A stretch of DNA of 64,000 nucleotides from contig NZ_WQPL01000022.1 in NCBI RefSeq assembly GCF_018785245.1, forward strand, positions 1 through 64,000, read 5' to 3'. Shown here piece by piece: positions 1 through 7,811 of this stretch (positions are counted from its first letter, which is position 1; the number at the start of each line of letters is the position of its first letter). The position numbers and the translations under genes were made by a program. The notes under the pieces are model-generated. The model worked only from the letters and a program-made list of their open reading frames with translations, searched no databases and was not told where the DNA came from. The stretch is from Collinsella aerofaciens. Lineage in GTDB: Bacteria; Actinomycetota; Coriobacteriia; Coriobacteriales; Coriobacteriaceae.

Positions 1-198
1 AAGGCCCCGGCGCCCGGCGCGGACGTCCCCGCGGCGATCCGGGCGCGCGCCGACGCCTGCACCGCCAGGCTCTGCCGCCGCCGCGAGGCGCTGGCGGCGG
101 CGGGCAAGAGCTCGTGCAAGGCAAACGCCGCCGTCGCGCGCGAGCTCGCCTGCTGGGTCTGGGAGATCGGGCGCCGGGCGGAGGGGACCCTCGGCTGA
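1..198 (+). CDS. IS110-family transposase, C-terminal fragment (5' truncated by window edge)
   Basis: Frame 1 is open from the first base to a TGA at 196-198, giving a 65-residue C-terminus. It ends with a Gly-Lys turn followed by a helix reading roughly AVARELACWVWEIGRR. This pattern (GK, then A-AVAREL, then an aromatic-rich tail) is what I recognise from the C-terminal transposase_20 region of IS110/IS116/IS902 DEDD transposases. The catalytic N-terminal part lies outside the window, so completeness cannot be judged. Base composition is much more GC-rich than the genes after position 480, which supports foreign origin. An alternative is a decayed IS copy. Confidence 0.72.
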   Translation, partial: KAPAPGADVPAAIRARADACTARLCRRREALAAAGKSSCKANAAVARELACWVWEIGRRAEGTLG

Positions 199-477
199 CC
201 CCGTCGGACAACAAGCCTCCCGCCGGGAGGGCCCGCGCCTCGACGCATCGCCGGCGCGCGTTCACGAACCTTTTTTGGGCAGCCCAAGGGCCGCGCCCGT
301 GAACAAGACTGGTTTCGGACGAGCGCGCCGGACGGAGAATCGAAATGCGGTGGGGTGCGCGGACATACCGGGCTGACCGCCGGCAGCGCGCCCGCAAGAG
401 CCCGCGGATATTAGCTTGCCAGGCAAGCGTCGACTAAACGTGCAGCGTGCGCGGGCCCTCCCGACGGGAAACGAAAA
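199..477. other. GC-rich noncoding tail of the IS110-type element, with inverted repeats
   Basis: I see no gene here. The stretch stays extremely GC-rich up to about 470 and then drops sharply. A perfect 15-bp inverted repeat pairs 224-238 with 449-463. Smaller hairpins pair the arms GTTCACG and CGTGAAC (about 259-305) and GCTTGCC with GGCAAGC (414-420 and 422-428). In the IS1111 subgroup the long noncoding end, which specifies the guide (bridge/seeker) RNA, lies downstream of the transposase, so this could be such an end. The element boundary is not identifiable from one side. Confidence 0.45.
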
Positions 478-498
478 AGCCCGGTTTAAAACCGGGCT
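474..498 (-). terminator. Rho-independent terminator after the EIIA gene
   Basis: A GC-rich stem (AGCCCGGTTT at 478-487 with AAACCGGGCT at 489-498) is followed on the minus strand by a T-run (the A's at 474-478). It lies 90 bases past the stop of the minus-strand EIIA gene, and no other gene reads into it. Confidence 0.75.
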
Positions 499-587
499 CG
501 AACAAACACGCCTATTGACAATGGCTTTCTCATATTATAAAGGTAATGACAGGCGTGGCCCTTAGCTAGGGCTCGAACCAGAACTAA

Positions 588-1007
588 CTAGAACTCTTCT
601 TCTTCGACATCGGCAAGCATGTCCGCCGCCTCACAAAGCATGATAAACGAACGTGATCCCTCGACCGCGGCTTTGGCCTTGTCCGCATCCAGGGAGTCCA
701 GCTGTGTAGCCATTTCCACCAGCAGCGGCAAGTTCATTCCGGTGATCAACGTAAACGATCCGGCGGTCTGCCTCTGAATGAATTCGTTGTTTACGGAACC
801 GCCAAAGATGTCAGTTACGACAAACCACGTGTCGGCCGGATCCTTTGACTCCATCCAAGCATCGATAAGCGCTGCGACATCCCTCGTGTCGTCATCGACA
901 TAGGCGCACAGACACTCGATTCGGTCGTTGGCGCCCATCAGAATCTCCAGAGAGCTTTTCATACCTTGGGCGAGATAACCATGACTCGCTAGCAATATCT
1001 TATTCAT
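588..1007 (-). CDS. Orphan PTS EIIA component, mannose/sorbose family
   Basis: This 139-residue protein is the phosphocarrier IIA domain of a mannose-class PTS. It starts MNKILLASHG, with the phospho-accepting His at residue 9 in the ASHG motif, and it carries the later VTDIFGGSVNN motif that lines the active site. It accepts phosphate from HPr and passes it to a IIB domain in the cytoplasm. No IIB, IIC or IID gene adjoins it: downstream there is only a terminator and IS-derived DNA. It must therefore work with a PTS encoded elsewhere (perhaps 17381-19982) or be a remnant of a larger operon. It follows the GntR gene on the same strand and is likely controlled by it. The Glu-rich C-terminus is ordinary. 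Confidence 0.9.
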   Translation of the reverse strand: MNKILLASHGYLAQGMKSSLEILMGANDRIECLCAYVDDDTRDVAALIDAWMESKDPADTWFVVTDIFGGSVNNEFIQRQTAGSFTLITGMNLPLLVEMATQLDSLDADKAKAAVEGSRSFIMLCEAADMLADVEEEEF

Positions 1008-1030
1008 AGTTCTCCAATATCAATAAGACG

Positions 1031-1044
1031 TACTATATTGTCAT
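1031..1044. promoter_or_regulatory. Candidate GntR operator upstream of EIIA
   Basis: The AT-rich motif TACTATATTGTCAT lies between the GntR stop and the EIIA start. A close relative (ACTTATATTGTAT at 1892-1904) lies upstream of the GntR gene itself. Such a shared site fits autoregulation plus control of EIIA. This is inference from a two-copy motif. Confidence 0.35.
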
Positions 1045-1142
1045 AACAAAGTATATAAGCAATCTACCCTACGCGGTGTGTCTATTTTCCAAATCCGCGA
1101 ACGGTAGCAATTGGTCGGTAAATCGACCAATCTATCTCTAAT

Positions 1143-1847
1143 TTACAAGTAGAACTTCAGTCGCTCGGTGCAGTACACCTGACGGGAGATGAAAAGCGGC
1201 TCGCCGCTTGGAGCATAACGTCTATCGACAAACAGAAGCAGCGGAGAGTCCAGCTCCACGTTAAGGTATGCCGCCTCGAGCTCGCTCGCATAGCAGACCT
1301 CGAGCGTACGCGTGTTGGGACCCATCTTGATCCCCTGGCGATCGAGTACCGCCATCAGCGAATCCTCGAGGGATTCATGCTCCAAAAAAGAAAGCGCAGC
1401 GGAATAGCTATTGGTTTCCAGCATCGTGGGCTTGTCATCCACAAGGCGCAGACGACGACTACGCAATACCTTTTGGGTATCGTCTACGCCTAGGAACTTC
1501 GCGTCTCGCAGGCTTGGGAAGTCCCAGCCCATTGCGAGAACCCTGGTAGACGCCTGTTTTCCAGCAAGCTGGCACGAATGGGTAAAGCTCTCACGGTCGT
1601 CCGCGGCATACATCTGTGTGTCCGACGAAACGAACGTGCCCTTGCCGCGGGCCCTCTCAACAAGCCCAGCATCTTCCATTTCTTTAATTGCGGAGCGAAC
1701 CGTTATTCGGCTCACGCCAAATTGCTCGATGAGCTCCGCCTCGGTCGGAAGCTTATCTCCCGGGCGGTACGTGCCGTTGGCGATCGAATCAGAAAGCGCA
1801 CGAACAATCTGTTTGTACAGGGGGATAACGCTATTTGCTTCAACCAT
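1143..1847 (-). CDS. GntR-family (HutC/UTRA) transcriptional regulator
   Basis: A 234-residue regulator with an N-terminal GntR winged helix (about residues 8-75; PLYKQIV, then LPTEAELIEQFGVSRITVR and RGKGTFV) and a C-terminal UTRA effector domain (about 95-230). UTRA regulators usually sense phosphorylated sugars or amino sugars. I chose the ATG at 1847 because AAAGG precedes it by nine to ten bases; an in-frame ATG at 1856 sits too close to that site. It is probably autoregulated and likely controls the EIIA gene. A weak hairpin follows its stop (1108-1130, ATTGGTCG with CGACCAAT). It is one of four UTRA regulators in the first 24 kb. Confidence 0.9.
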   Translation of the reverse strand: MVEANSVIPLYKQIVRALSDSIANGTYRPGDKLPTEAELIEQFGVSRITVRSAIKEMEDAGLVERARGKGTFVSSDTQMYAADDRESFTHSCQLAGKQASTRVLAMGWDFPSLRDAKFLGVDDTQKVLRSRRLRLVDDKPTMLETNSYSAALSFLEHESLEDSLMAVLDRQGIKMGPNTRTLEVCYASELEAAYLNVELDSPLLLFVDRRYAPSGEPLFISRQVYCTERLKFYL

Positions 1848-1891
1848 TTCAACCATACCTTTGCAAGGAATCAGCAGCTTATAGATAGATG

Positions 1892-1904
1892 ACTTATATT
1901 GTAT
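1892..1904. promoter_or_regulatory. Candidate operator upstream of the GntR gene
   Basis: ACTTATATTGTAT matches the site at 1031-1044 closely and lies about 45 bases upstream of the GntR start, in an AT-rich promoter-like stretch shared with the divergent M16 peptidase gene. Confidence 0.33.
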
Positions 1905-2127
1905 TAGAACTTTTTAGGAGTCCATATATTTCCTAAATGATTTGGTAAACGGGGTGTTATTTAACTTTAGCGGGATGCAGCGGCTACCCGCGGCATTCGT
2001 TATCAACCTAGCTAGGCTAGTCCAACCACATCGTCTCCAGTTCGCCGCAGAGCCGCGGCCCCATATGGGTATACTCTCGAGGATTCGACTCGATTCGCCC
2101 CCGCTGGGGCGTCAAAGGAGACTGCAT

Positions 2128-5100
2128 ATGCCCACCACCTCAACCGACCCGCGTGCCGCTGCCGCCGCGCTGCTAGTGCCCGGTACCACCTGCCACGGTT
2201 TTGCCGTCGAACGCTGCGAGACCGTGCCCGAGCTCGACTCGGACGCCTACGTGCTGCGCCACACTGCCTCGGGCGCTCGCCTGCTGTACCTGGCGTGCGA
2301 CGACGAAAACAAGGCTTTTGCCATTGGCTTTAAGACGCCGCCGGCCGATTCCACCGGCGTGTTCCATATTCTTGAGCACTCGGTCCTGTGCGGATCGGCC
2401 AAGTTCCCCGTCAAGGAGCCGTTCGTCGACCTGATCAAGAGCTCCATGCAGACGTTCCTCAACGCCATGACCTACCCCGACAAAACCATCTACCCCGTTG
2501 CCACCACCAACGAGCAGGATCTATACAACCTGATGGACGTGTACCTGGACGCGGTGTTCAACCCGGCCATCTATACCAAGCCCACCATTTTTGAGCAGGA
2601 GGGCTGGCACTACGAGCTGGACCTGCTGGAGGGAGCCGAGGACGACGGCAGCGCCGCGAGCCTGCGCGAGGGCACGCTGCGCTATAACGGCGTGGTGTTC
2701 AACGAGATGAAGGGCGCGCTGTCCGACCCCATGAGCGTGCTGGACGACGCCGTCAACGCCGCGCTCTATCCCGACACCGCCTATGCGCACGAGAGTGGCG
2801 GCGACCCGCGCGCGATTCCCGCGCTCACCTACGAGCAGTTCCTGGACACGCACGCGCGCCACTACAATCCTTCCAACTCCTACATCACGCTCTATGGCGA
2901 CCTAGACGCGGACCGCGCGCTGGCCTTTTTGGACGAGCGCTATCTGTCGCAGCCGAGCGCCGCGAGCCGGCGCATGGATGCAGCCGTTGCCGCCGACGAG
3001 GACCCGTCCACGCTGGCACCCAATCCGCTGGGCGTGCAGGCGCCCGTGACCTGCGAGTATAAGCGCGTCGAGATGGCCACCACGCCCAAGAACGCCCTGG
3101 TGGGCCTGGGCCTTGTACTGGGCAGCGCACTCGACCGCAAGCGCACAATCGCGGCGGATATCCTGTTCGAGGCGCTGCTGGGCTCCAACGAAGCACCGGT
3201 TAAGAAGGCCATTCTGGCGGCGGGTCTGGGCGGCAACGTGGTGAGCTACACCGCGGCCGAGAGCCTGCAGCCCTACGAGCTCATCATGCTGCAAAACGCG
3301 CAGCCCGGCGTGGCGCGCGAGCTGCGTCGCGTGTTCCAGGACGCCTGCCGCGACCTGTGCGAGCACAGCGTTCCGCGCGAGCGCCTGGAAGCCATCATCA
3401 GCAGCAACGAATACGACCTGCGCCAGCGCGACTACGGCATCGCTGACGGCGTGGCCATTGCGTGCGACGCGCTGAGCACCTGGCTCTACGATGACGACGC
3501 CGCGACGTTGGCGCTCAAGTACGGCCCGGTGTACGAGGAGCTGCGTGGCGAGCTGGACGGCAGCTATTTTGAGGACCTGCTGCGCGAGCTGGTGCTGGAA
3601 AACGACCACATGGCACTAGTCGAGCTGGTGCCGGTGGACGCCGCCGAGGGTTCGGAGGGTGCCGAGGCCGCCGAGCTGGCAGCCAAGCGCGATGCCATGA
3701 CCGATGCCGAGCTGGCCGACGTGGTCGAGCGCACGGCCGCGCTGCGTGCCGCGCAGGAGGCGGAAGACACGCCCGAGGCCAAGGCCACGCTGCCGCGCCT
3801 GCGCGTGTCCGACATTGGCGAAGCGCGCCCCGAGCCGCCGCTGGTCGCGGACACGACCGCGCCCATCCCCTGCCTGCGCCACGGCATCCCCACCAACCGT
3901 CTGGCCTACGCCATGCAGTATTTCGACCTGAGCTGCGTCGCGTTTGAGGACTTGCCCTATGTGACACTGCTCTGCCGCCTTCTCAAACAGCTGCCCACGA
4001 GCGAGCACTCGGCCGAGGAACTCGACAACTTGCTCGCTGGCAAGCTCGGCTTTTTGAGCTTTACGACCGAAGTCATGACGCAGCCCGAAGTGGACGGCGT
4101 GCGCCCCTACCTGCTGGTGAGCGCCGGCGCCCTGTCCGAGAAGATCGATGCGCTGGCGAGCCTGCCGCGCGAGGTATGGTCGAGCACGCTTTTGGCAGAC
4201 GCCGACGCCGACCGCATGCGCGACGTGCTCACGCAGATTCGCATTGGGCTTGAGCAGGGCTTTATCAACAACGGCCACTCGGCGGCGCTCGGTCGCGCGA
4301 TGAGCTACAGCTCGCCTTCGGCCGTGGTTCGCGAGCAGCTTTCGGGCGTGGACTTCTACCTGTTCCTGCGCGACCTGCTCGACCACTTTGACGAGCGCGT
4401 GGACGACCTGCGCGCCAAGCTTGCCGAGCTGGCAGGCCGCATCTTTGTGGCCGATGGCTGCATGGCGAGCTTTACCGGCAGCGACGAGGACTTTAACGCA
4501 TACTGGGCCGCCGCGGGCGACCTGGGGCTGGGCGCTGGCGACAGCACCGATGCCGGCCGCAACGCGCTCGTGGTGCCGACGCCGCGCGACCGCCACGAGG
4601 CCTTTGTCATCCCCAGCGACATCTGCTTTGCGGCAAGCGCGTGCGACCCGCGTCGCCTGGGCATCGACGTGACGGGCGCCTGGGCGGTTGCCGCCAACGC
4701 GCTCTCCTACGACTATCTGTGGAACGAGATCCGCGTGAAGGGCGGCGCGTACGGCTGCGGATTCCGCGCGGCAGGCGAGCGTCAGACGGCGTTCTACACC
4801 TACCGCGACCCGGCAATCGACCCCTCGATTGAGCGCGTTGCGCGCGCAGGCGAATGGCTCGGCAGCTTTGAGCCCGACGAGGCCGCCTTTGAGGGCTTTA
4901 TCGTGAGCTGCGTGAGCGGCATGGACGCGCCAGTGAAGCCGTACGCGCTCACCAAACGCCGCAACACGACCTACCTGGCCGGGCTCGATCCGCATGCACG
5001 CGAGGAGCGCCGCGCCCAGATGCTCGCCGCCACGCCCGGTGAGCTTCGCTCGCTCGGCGCCGACGTGACGTGCATCGCAGCCGTCTCGCCCACCTGTGTC

Positions 5101-5166
5101 TTTGGCGGCCGAGACGTCATCGCCAAGAGCAACGCCGGCTTTAACGTAGTCGACCTGCTGGGCTAA
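2128..5166 (+). CDS. M16C (presequence protease/Cym1-like) zinc metallopeptidase
   Basis: A 1012-residue protein with the inverted zinc motif HxxEH at residues 80-84 (FHILEHSVLCGS) of the pitrilysin/insulinase clan. Its length and the following LIKSSMQTFLNAMTYPDKT segment match the M16C subfamily, which includes PreP/Cym1. Members are clam-shell peptidases that degrade short peptides; the C-terminal half is the catalytically dead partner domain. No signal peptide is visible, so it should act in the cytoplasm. An open frame extends upstream to 1942, but AAAGGAG at 2114-2120 is spaced seven bases from the ATG at 2128, which fixes the start. It is transcribed alone, divergently from the GntR gene, and is followed by a long hairpin. 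Confidence 0.92.
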   Translation: MPTTSTDPRAAAAALLVPGTTCHGFAVERCETVPELDSDAYVLRHTASGARLLYLACDDENKAFAIGFKTPPADSTGVFHILEHSVLCGSAKFPVKEPFVDLIKSSMQTFLNAMTYPDKTIYPVATTNEQDLYNLMDVYLDAVFNPAIYTKPTIFEQEGWHYELDLLEGAEDDGSAASLREGTLRYNGVVFNEMKGALSDPMSVLDDAVNAALYPDTAYAHESGGDPRAIPALTYEQFLDTHARHYNPSNSYITLYGDLDADRALAFLDERYLSQPSAASRRMDAAVAADEDPSTLAPNPLGVQAPVTCEYKRVEMATTPKNALVGLGLVLGSALDRKRTIAADILFEALLGSNEAPVKKAILAAGLGGNVVSYTAAESLQPYELIMLQNAQPGVARELRRVFQDACRDLCEHSVPRERLEAIISSNEYDLRQRDYGIADGVAIACDALSTWLYDDDAATLALKYGPVYEELRGELDGSYFEDLLRELVLENDHMALVELVPVDAAEGSEGAEAAELAAKRDAMTDAELADVVERTAALRAAQEAEDTPEAKATLPRLRVSDIGEARPEPPLVADTTAPIPCLRHGIPTNRLAYAMQYFDLSCVAFEDLPYVTLLCRLLKQLPTSEHSAEELDNLLAGKLGFLSFTTEVMTQPEVDGVRPYLLVSAGALSEKIDALASLPREVWSSTLLADADADRMRDVLTQIRIGLEQGFINNGHSAALGRAMSYSSPSAVVREQLSGVDFYLFLRDLLDHFDERVDDLRAKLAELAGRIFVADGCMASFTGSDEDFNAYWAAAGDLGLGAGDSTDAGRNALVVPTPRDRHEAFVIPSDICFAASACDPRRLGIDVTGAWAVAANALSYDYLWNEIRVKGGAYGCGFRAAGERQTAFYTYRDPAIDPSIERVARAGEWLGSFEPDEAAFEGFIVSCVSGMDAPVKPYALTKRRNTTYLAGLDPHAREERRAQMLAATPGELRSLGADVTCIAAVSPTCVFGGRDVIAKSNAGFNVVDLLG

Positions 5167-5181
5167 GGCACGGCAAGCAAA

Positions 5182-5225
5182 ACTACCACGAAGGGCGCAG
5201 TTCACAGGCGCCCTTCGTGGTAGTT
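5182..5225. terminator. Long hairpin after the M16 peptidase gene
   Basis: AACTACCACGAAGGGCGC pairs perfectly with the downstream GCGCCCTTCGTGGTAGTT across a short loop. It probably ends the M16 transcript, although the T-run is poor on the plus strand. A degenerate copy of its left arm recurs at 5929-5952, so it is also a small dispersed repeat. Confidence 0.55.
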
Positions 5226-5321
5226 CGAACACTTGTTCCATACGTACACATGTTCTATAGTAGGGATGCTTGCATCGGACTTAAATTGCAACTAGAATAT
5301 AGTTGCAGAATGTGAGGCGGG

Positions 5322-5585
5322 ATGACTCGGACCGATAAACTCATCGCCCAACTGCTTAGCTGCCCTTCGACGTATCGGTATACCGATTTTTTAAAAGTCA
5401 TGGCTTCATATGGCTTTGAAATGGACAGCAAAGGCAAGACATCCGGATCGCGTGTTCGCTTCTACAGGCCATCAGATGGCAGGGTGTTCGTAATGCACGC
5501 ACCACATCCATCTGACGAATTGACAGCGGGGACCATTCGAAACATCGTTCGATTTCTGCAAGATGTCGGAGGTAGTCATGAGTAA
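5322..5585 (+). CDS. hicA: HicA-type toxin (mRNA interferase-like)
   Basis: An 87-residue protein with the HicA double-stranded RNA-binding-like fold. The diagnostic run is GSRVRFYR, then a short turn, HAPHPSDEL and GTIRNIVRFLQ. HicA toxins cleave mRNA in the cytoplasm. In classical HicA the active-site His sits in GSHH; here that position reads GSRV, a variant I recall in a subset of HicA proteins, with the later HAPH histidines retained. Whether it is active is therefore uncertain. The gene overlaps hicB by eight bases, the usual toxin-first order, and the pair is probably a single autoregulated operon. Its start has only a loose AGGCGGG ribosome binding site. Confidence 0.82.
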   Translation: MTRTDKLIAQLLSCPSTYRYTDFLKVMASYGFEMDSKGKTSGSRVRFYRPSDGRVFVMHAPHPSDELTAGTIRNIVRFLQDVGGSHE

Positions 5586-5907
5586 CGTTTTGGCATACAA
5601 GGGTTATTTCGCCCCAGTCGAGTTCGATGCCGAACAGCATGTGCTAACAGGTATGGTCGCCGGCATTAGGGACGCAATCGTATTTGAAGGCTCCACAGCT
5701 GAAGAAGTGGAGCAATGCTTCCACGACGCCGTCGACGATTACCTTGAGTTTTGCGCCGAGAAGGGCAAGGAACCCGAGCGGGCTTTTAAAGGCTCGTTCA
5801 ACGTAAGGACGGGCTCTGAACTCCACAAGCAAGCAGCGCTGGCAGCGGCAAAGAAGGGTGAGTCACTCAATAAGTTTGTGACTGAAGCAATCGCTGCGGC
5901 GTTATAG
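5578..5907 (+). CDS. hicB: HicB-type antitoxin
   Basis: A 109-residue partner of HicA. The N-terminal part (about 1-65) is the degenerate RNase H-like HicB fold (YKGYFAPVEFDAEQ, then GMVAGIRDAIVFEGST and CFHDAVDDYLEFC). The C-terminal segment ending SLNKFVTEAI looks like a ribbon-helix-helix DNA-binding tail. It should neutralise HicA and repress the operon. GGAGG at 5568-5572 points to the ATG at 5578, which overlaps the hicA stop; an upstream ATG at 5563 has no such site. Confidence 0.85.
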   Translation: MSNVLAYKGYFAPVEFDAEQHVLTGMVAGIRDAIVFEGSTAEEVEQCFHDAVDDYLEFCAEKGKEPERAFKGSFNVRTGSELHKQAALAAAKKGESLNKFVTEAIAAAL

Positions 5908-5928
5908 CATTAACGCATAGGCCCAAAC

Positions 5929-5952
5929 AACCACAAAGGGCGCAGTTCGCAG
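5929..5952. repeat. Partial copy of the 5182-5225 hairpin arm
   Basis: CAACCACAAAGGGCGCAGTT, continuing TCGCAGG, matches the left arm and loop of the hairpin at 5182-5225 with a few changes. The right arm is missing, so this is a decayed half-copy. It flanks the HicAB genes on the opposite side from the full hairpin. Confidence 0.55.
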
Positions 5953-5998
5953 GCTTATTTGCGGTGACTTTACTGCCCATATCGCGTTTGCCCGGATG

Positions 5999-6037
5999 AA
6001 ACCTGCCAAAATAAACCTGTCCCTATTTGGCAGGTTT
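5999..6037. repeat. Short palindromic repeat C, copy 1 (leader of the cyclo-ligase gene)
   Basis: AAACCTGCCAAA at 5999-6010 pairs with TTTGGCAGGTTT at 6026-6037, with the sequence TAAACCTGTCCC in the loop. The same element recurs at 13921-13953, 16053-16087 and 23559-23594. Here it ends 6 bases before the GAGGAGG ribosome binding site of the next gene, so the hairpin is probably in that gene's 5' leader. Confidence 0.7.
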
Positions 6038-6053
6038 GCTAGAGGAGGCCGGA

Positions 6054-6650
6054 ATGGACAAGGCTGAGTTGCGGCAGGTGATGATTGCTCGTCGCGATGC
6101 TCTTGATTTGGATGTGCGGGCGGCAAAGTCTGCCGCTATCTGTGCGCGGCTCGTTGAACTGCTGGATCGCTTGGGTGCCGCTGCTCCGCACACCGTTGCC
6201 GTCTATGCCGCCATGGGTTCCGAAGTCGACCCTGCCGCGTTTGCCGCTGCGGCCGCCAAACGCAGTTGGCGCGTGGCCTATCCGTGCATGCTCTCGGCAA
6301 CAGACGCCATGGCTTGCGGCCAGCGCATGTGTATGCGGGCAGTCTCTGCCGGCGATGCGTCCGAGGCCCCGTTTATCGCCCACCCTACGCGGGCCTTCGC
6401 GGCCACGGACGTCGACAGCGACCACTTCCCTATCGTGCCTGCCGAAGCTCTCGACATGATTATCGTGCCGCTTGTAGCCTTCGACCGCGCCGGCGCGCGC
6501 CTGGGCTACGGCGGCGGCTGCTACGACCGCGACCTGCCCACGCTCTCGCCCGCATGTCAAATCATCGGCATCGCCTTTGACGAGCAGCGTGTCGACCATG
6601 TTCCCACCGATGCCCACGACCTGCCGCTACCCCACATCATCAGCGCCTAA
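6054..6650 (+). CDS. 5-formyltetrahydrofolate cyclo-ligase
   Basis: A 198-residue member of the 5-FTHF cyclo-ligase family, which converts 5-formyl-THF to 5,10-methenyl-THF with ATP. The signature is ARLGYGGGCYDRDLP near residue 155; most relatives have Tyr or Phe where this one has Cys. The basic N-terminal segment (MDKAELRQVMIARRDAL) is also typical of the family. The start at 6054 follows AGAGGAGG with six-base spacing; an ATG at 6027 lies within repeat C. It is monocistronic and converges on metA, whose 3' end is 23 bases away, with no obvious terminator between them. Confidence 0.9.
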   Translation: MDKAELRQVMIARRDALDLDVRAAKSAAICARLVELLDRLGAAAPHTVAVYAAMGSEVDPAAFAAAAAKRSWRVAYPCMLSATDAMACGQRMCMRAVSAGDASEAPFIAHPTRAFAATDVDSDHFPIVPAEALDMIIVPLVAFDRAGARLGYGGGCYDRDLPTLSPACQIIGIAFDEQRVDHVPTDAHDLPLPHIISA

Positions 6651-6673
6651 CGGCTGGCGCACCTCCCGACGGC

Positions 6674-7600
6674 CTAGTGTTCCTCGCCGGCGCGGGCCAG
6701 GTCGTAGGGCGTGGTCTGGTAGACGTAGTAGTTGAGCCAGTTGGTGTAGAACAGCTGAGCCTGGCTGCGCCAGACGTTGCGCGGCTCGGCGGTGGGGTCG
6801 TCGCCCGGGAAGTAATGTGCCGGCACCTGAGGGTTGAGCCCGCGCTTCACGTCGCGCTCGTACTCCAGGCGCAACGTGTCGGTATCGTACTCGGGGTGGC
6901 CAAATACAAAGAAGCGACGGCTGTCGGTCGACTTGACGATATACAGGCCAACCTCGTCAGACACGGCCACGACCTCAAGCTGCGGCTCGGCCTCCACGTC
7001 CTCGCGGCGCACATCGGTGTTGCGCGAATGCACGGCATAGAAGCGGTCGTCGAAGCCACGGACCAGCGGGCTTTGCGGCTTCACCAGATAATGCTCGAAC
7101 ACGCCGCTTGCCTTTGCCGGCAGGTCGTACTTCTGGATACCGTAATGATGGTACAGACCGGCCTGTGCGCCCCAACAAATGTGCAGCGTAGAGTGCACGT
7201 GCGTGGTGGACCAATCCATGATCTGGCAGAGCTCGGGCCAGTAGTCGACCTCCTCGAACGGCATCTGCTCCACCGGCGCGCCCGTGATGATCAGGCCGTC
7301 GTAGTGGATGTCGCGGATGTCGTCGAACGTGCGGTAAAACGTCTCCAGGTGGCCGGCGCTCACGTGCGTGGCTTCGTGCGTTTTGGTGCGCAGCAGGTCC
7401 ACCTCCACCTGCAGCGGCGTGTTGGAGAGCTTGCGCATGATCTGCGTCTCGGTGGCGATCTTGGTGGGCATGAGGTTGAGGATGAGCACGCGCAGCGGAC
7501 GGATGTCCTGGTGCAGCGCGCGGTACTCGGTCATGACAAAGATGTTCTCGCTCTCGAGCTGCGCGGCGGCAGGGAGGGCGTCGGGGATGCGAATGGGCAT
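6674..7600 (-). CDS. metA: Homoserine O-acyltransferase, MetA type (probably acetyl-specific)
   Basis: A 308-residue MetA-family enzyme that activates homoserine for methionine synthesis. The catalytic Cys142 is in [15 protein letters not shown], and the C-terminal His-Glu pair is in FGHPEYD. At position 111 the motif reads TGAPVE, that is Glu, where E. coli has Gly. This residue is known to favour acetyl-CoA over succinyl-CoA, so the enzyme is probably an acetyltransferase despite the MetA fold. The start has AAGGAG six bases upstream. It is divergent from the dehydrogenase gene at 7812. I found no S-box riboswitch in the 211-base gap. Confidence 0.93.
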   Translation of the reverse strand: MPIRIPDALPAAAQLESENIFVMTEYRALHQDIRPLRVLILNLMPTKIATETQIMRKLSNTPLQVEVDLLRTKTHEATHVSAGHLETFYRTFDDIRDIHYDGLIITGAPVEQMPFEEVDYWPELCQIMDWSTTHVHSTLHICWGAQAGLYHHYGIQKYDLPAKASGVFEHYLVKPQSPLVRGFDDRFYAVHSRNTDVRREDVEAEPQLEVVAVSDEVGLYIVKSTDSRRFFVFGHPEYDTDTLRLEYERDVKRGLNPQVPAHYFPGDDPTAEPRNVWRSQAQLFYTNWLNYYVYQTTPYDLARAGEEH

Positions 7601-7811
7601 GGATGCTCCTTACGAGTCAGTTGCAGCTATGGTACAACGAGCGGCCCCGTCCGCGCGAGCACATCGCCCGGCGATGCCGTCAGCGGCCCAAATCACTCCA
7701 AAAGTAGAGATTAAGGCATGTCCCAAAAATCTACAGCGCTTTAGCCTAGCAAAGTGGCAGCAGGACGCTACAATGGTTCGACGCGAATAACTCGGCCGAA
7801 AGGATACATAT

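Noticed and set aside
114-302. A 62-codon Arg-rich frame near the left edge
   Set aside because: Out of frame with the IS110 C-terminus and of chance-like composition in very GC-rich DNA.
3616-5241. A 541-codon minus-strand frame inside the M16 peptidase gene
   Set aside because: Shadow of the plus-strand gene; no motif and no start signal.
7601-7811. Possible S-box or other methionine riboswitch upstream of metA
   Set aside because: I could not find the conserved S-box core or a terminator/antiterminator pair in the leader.
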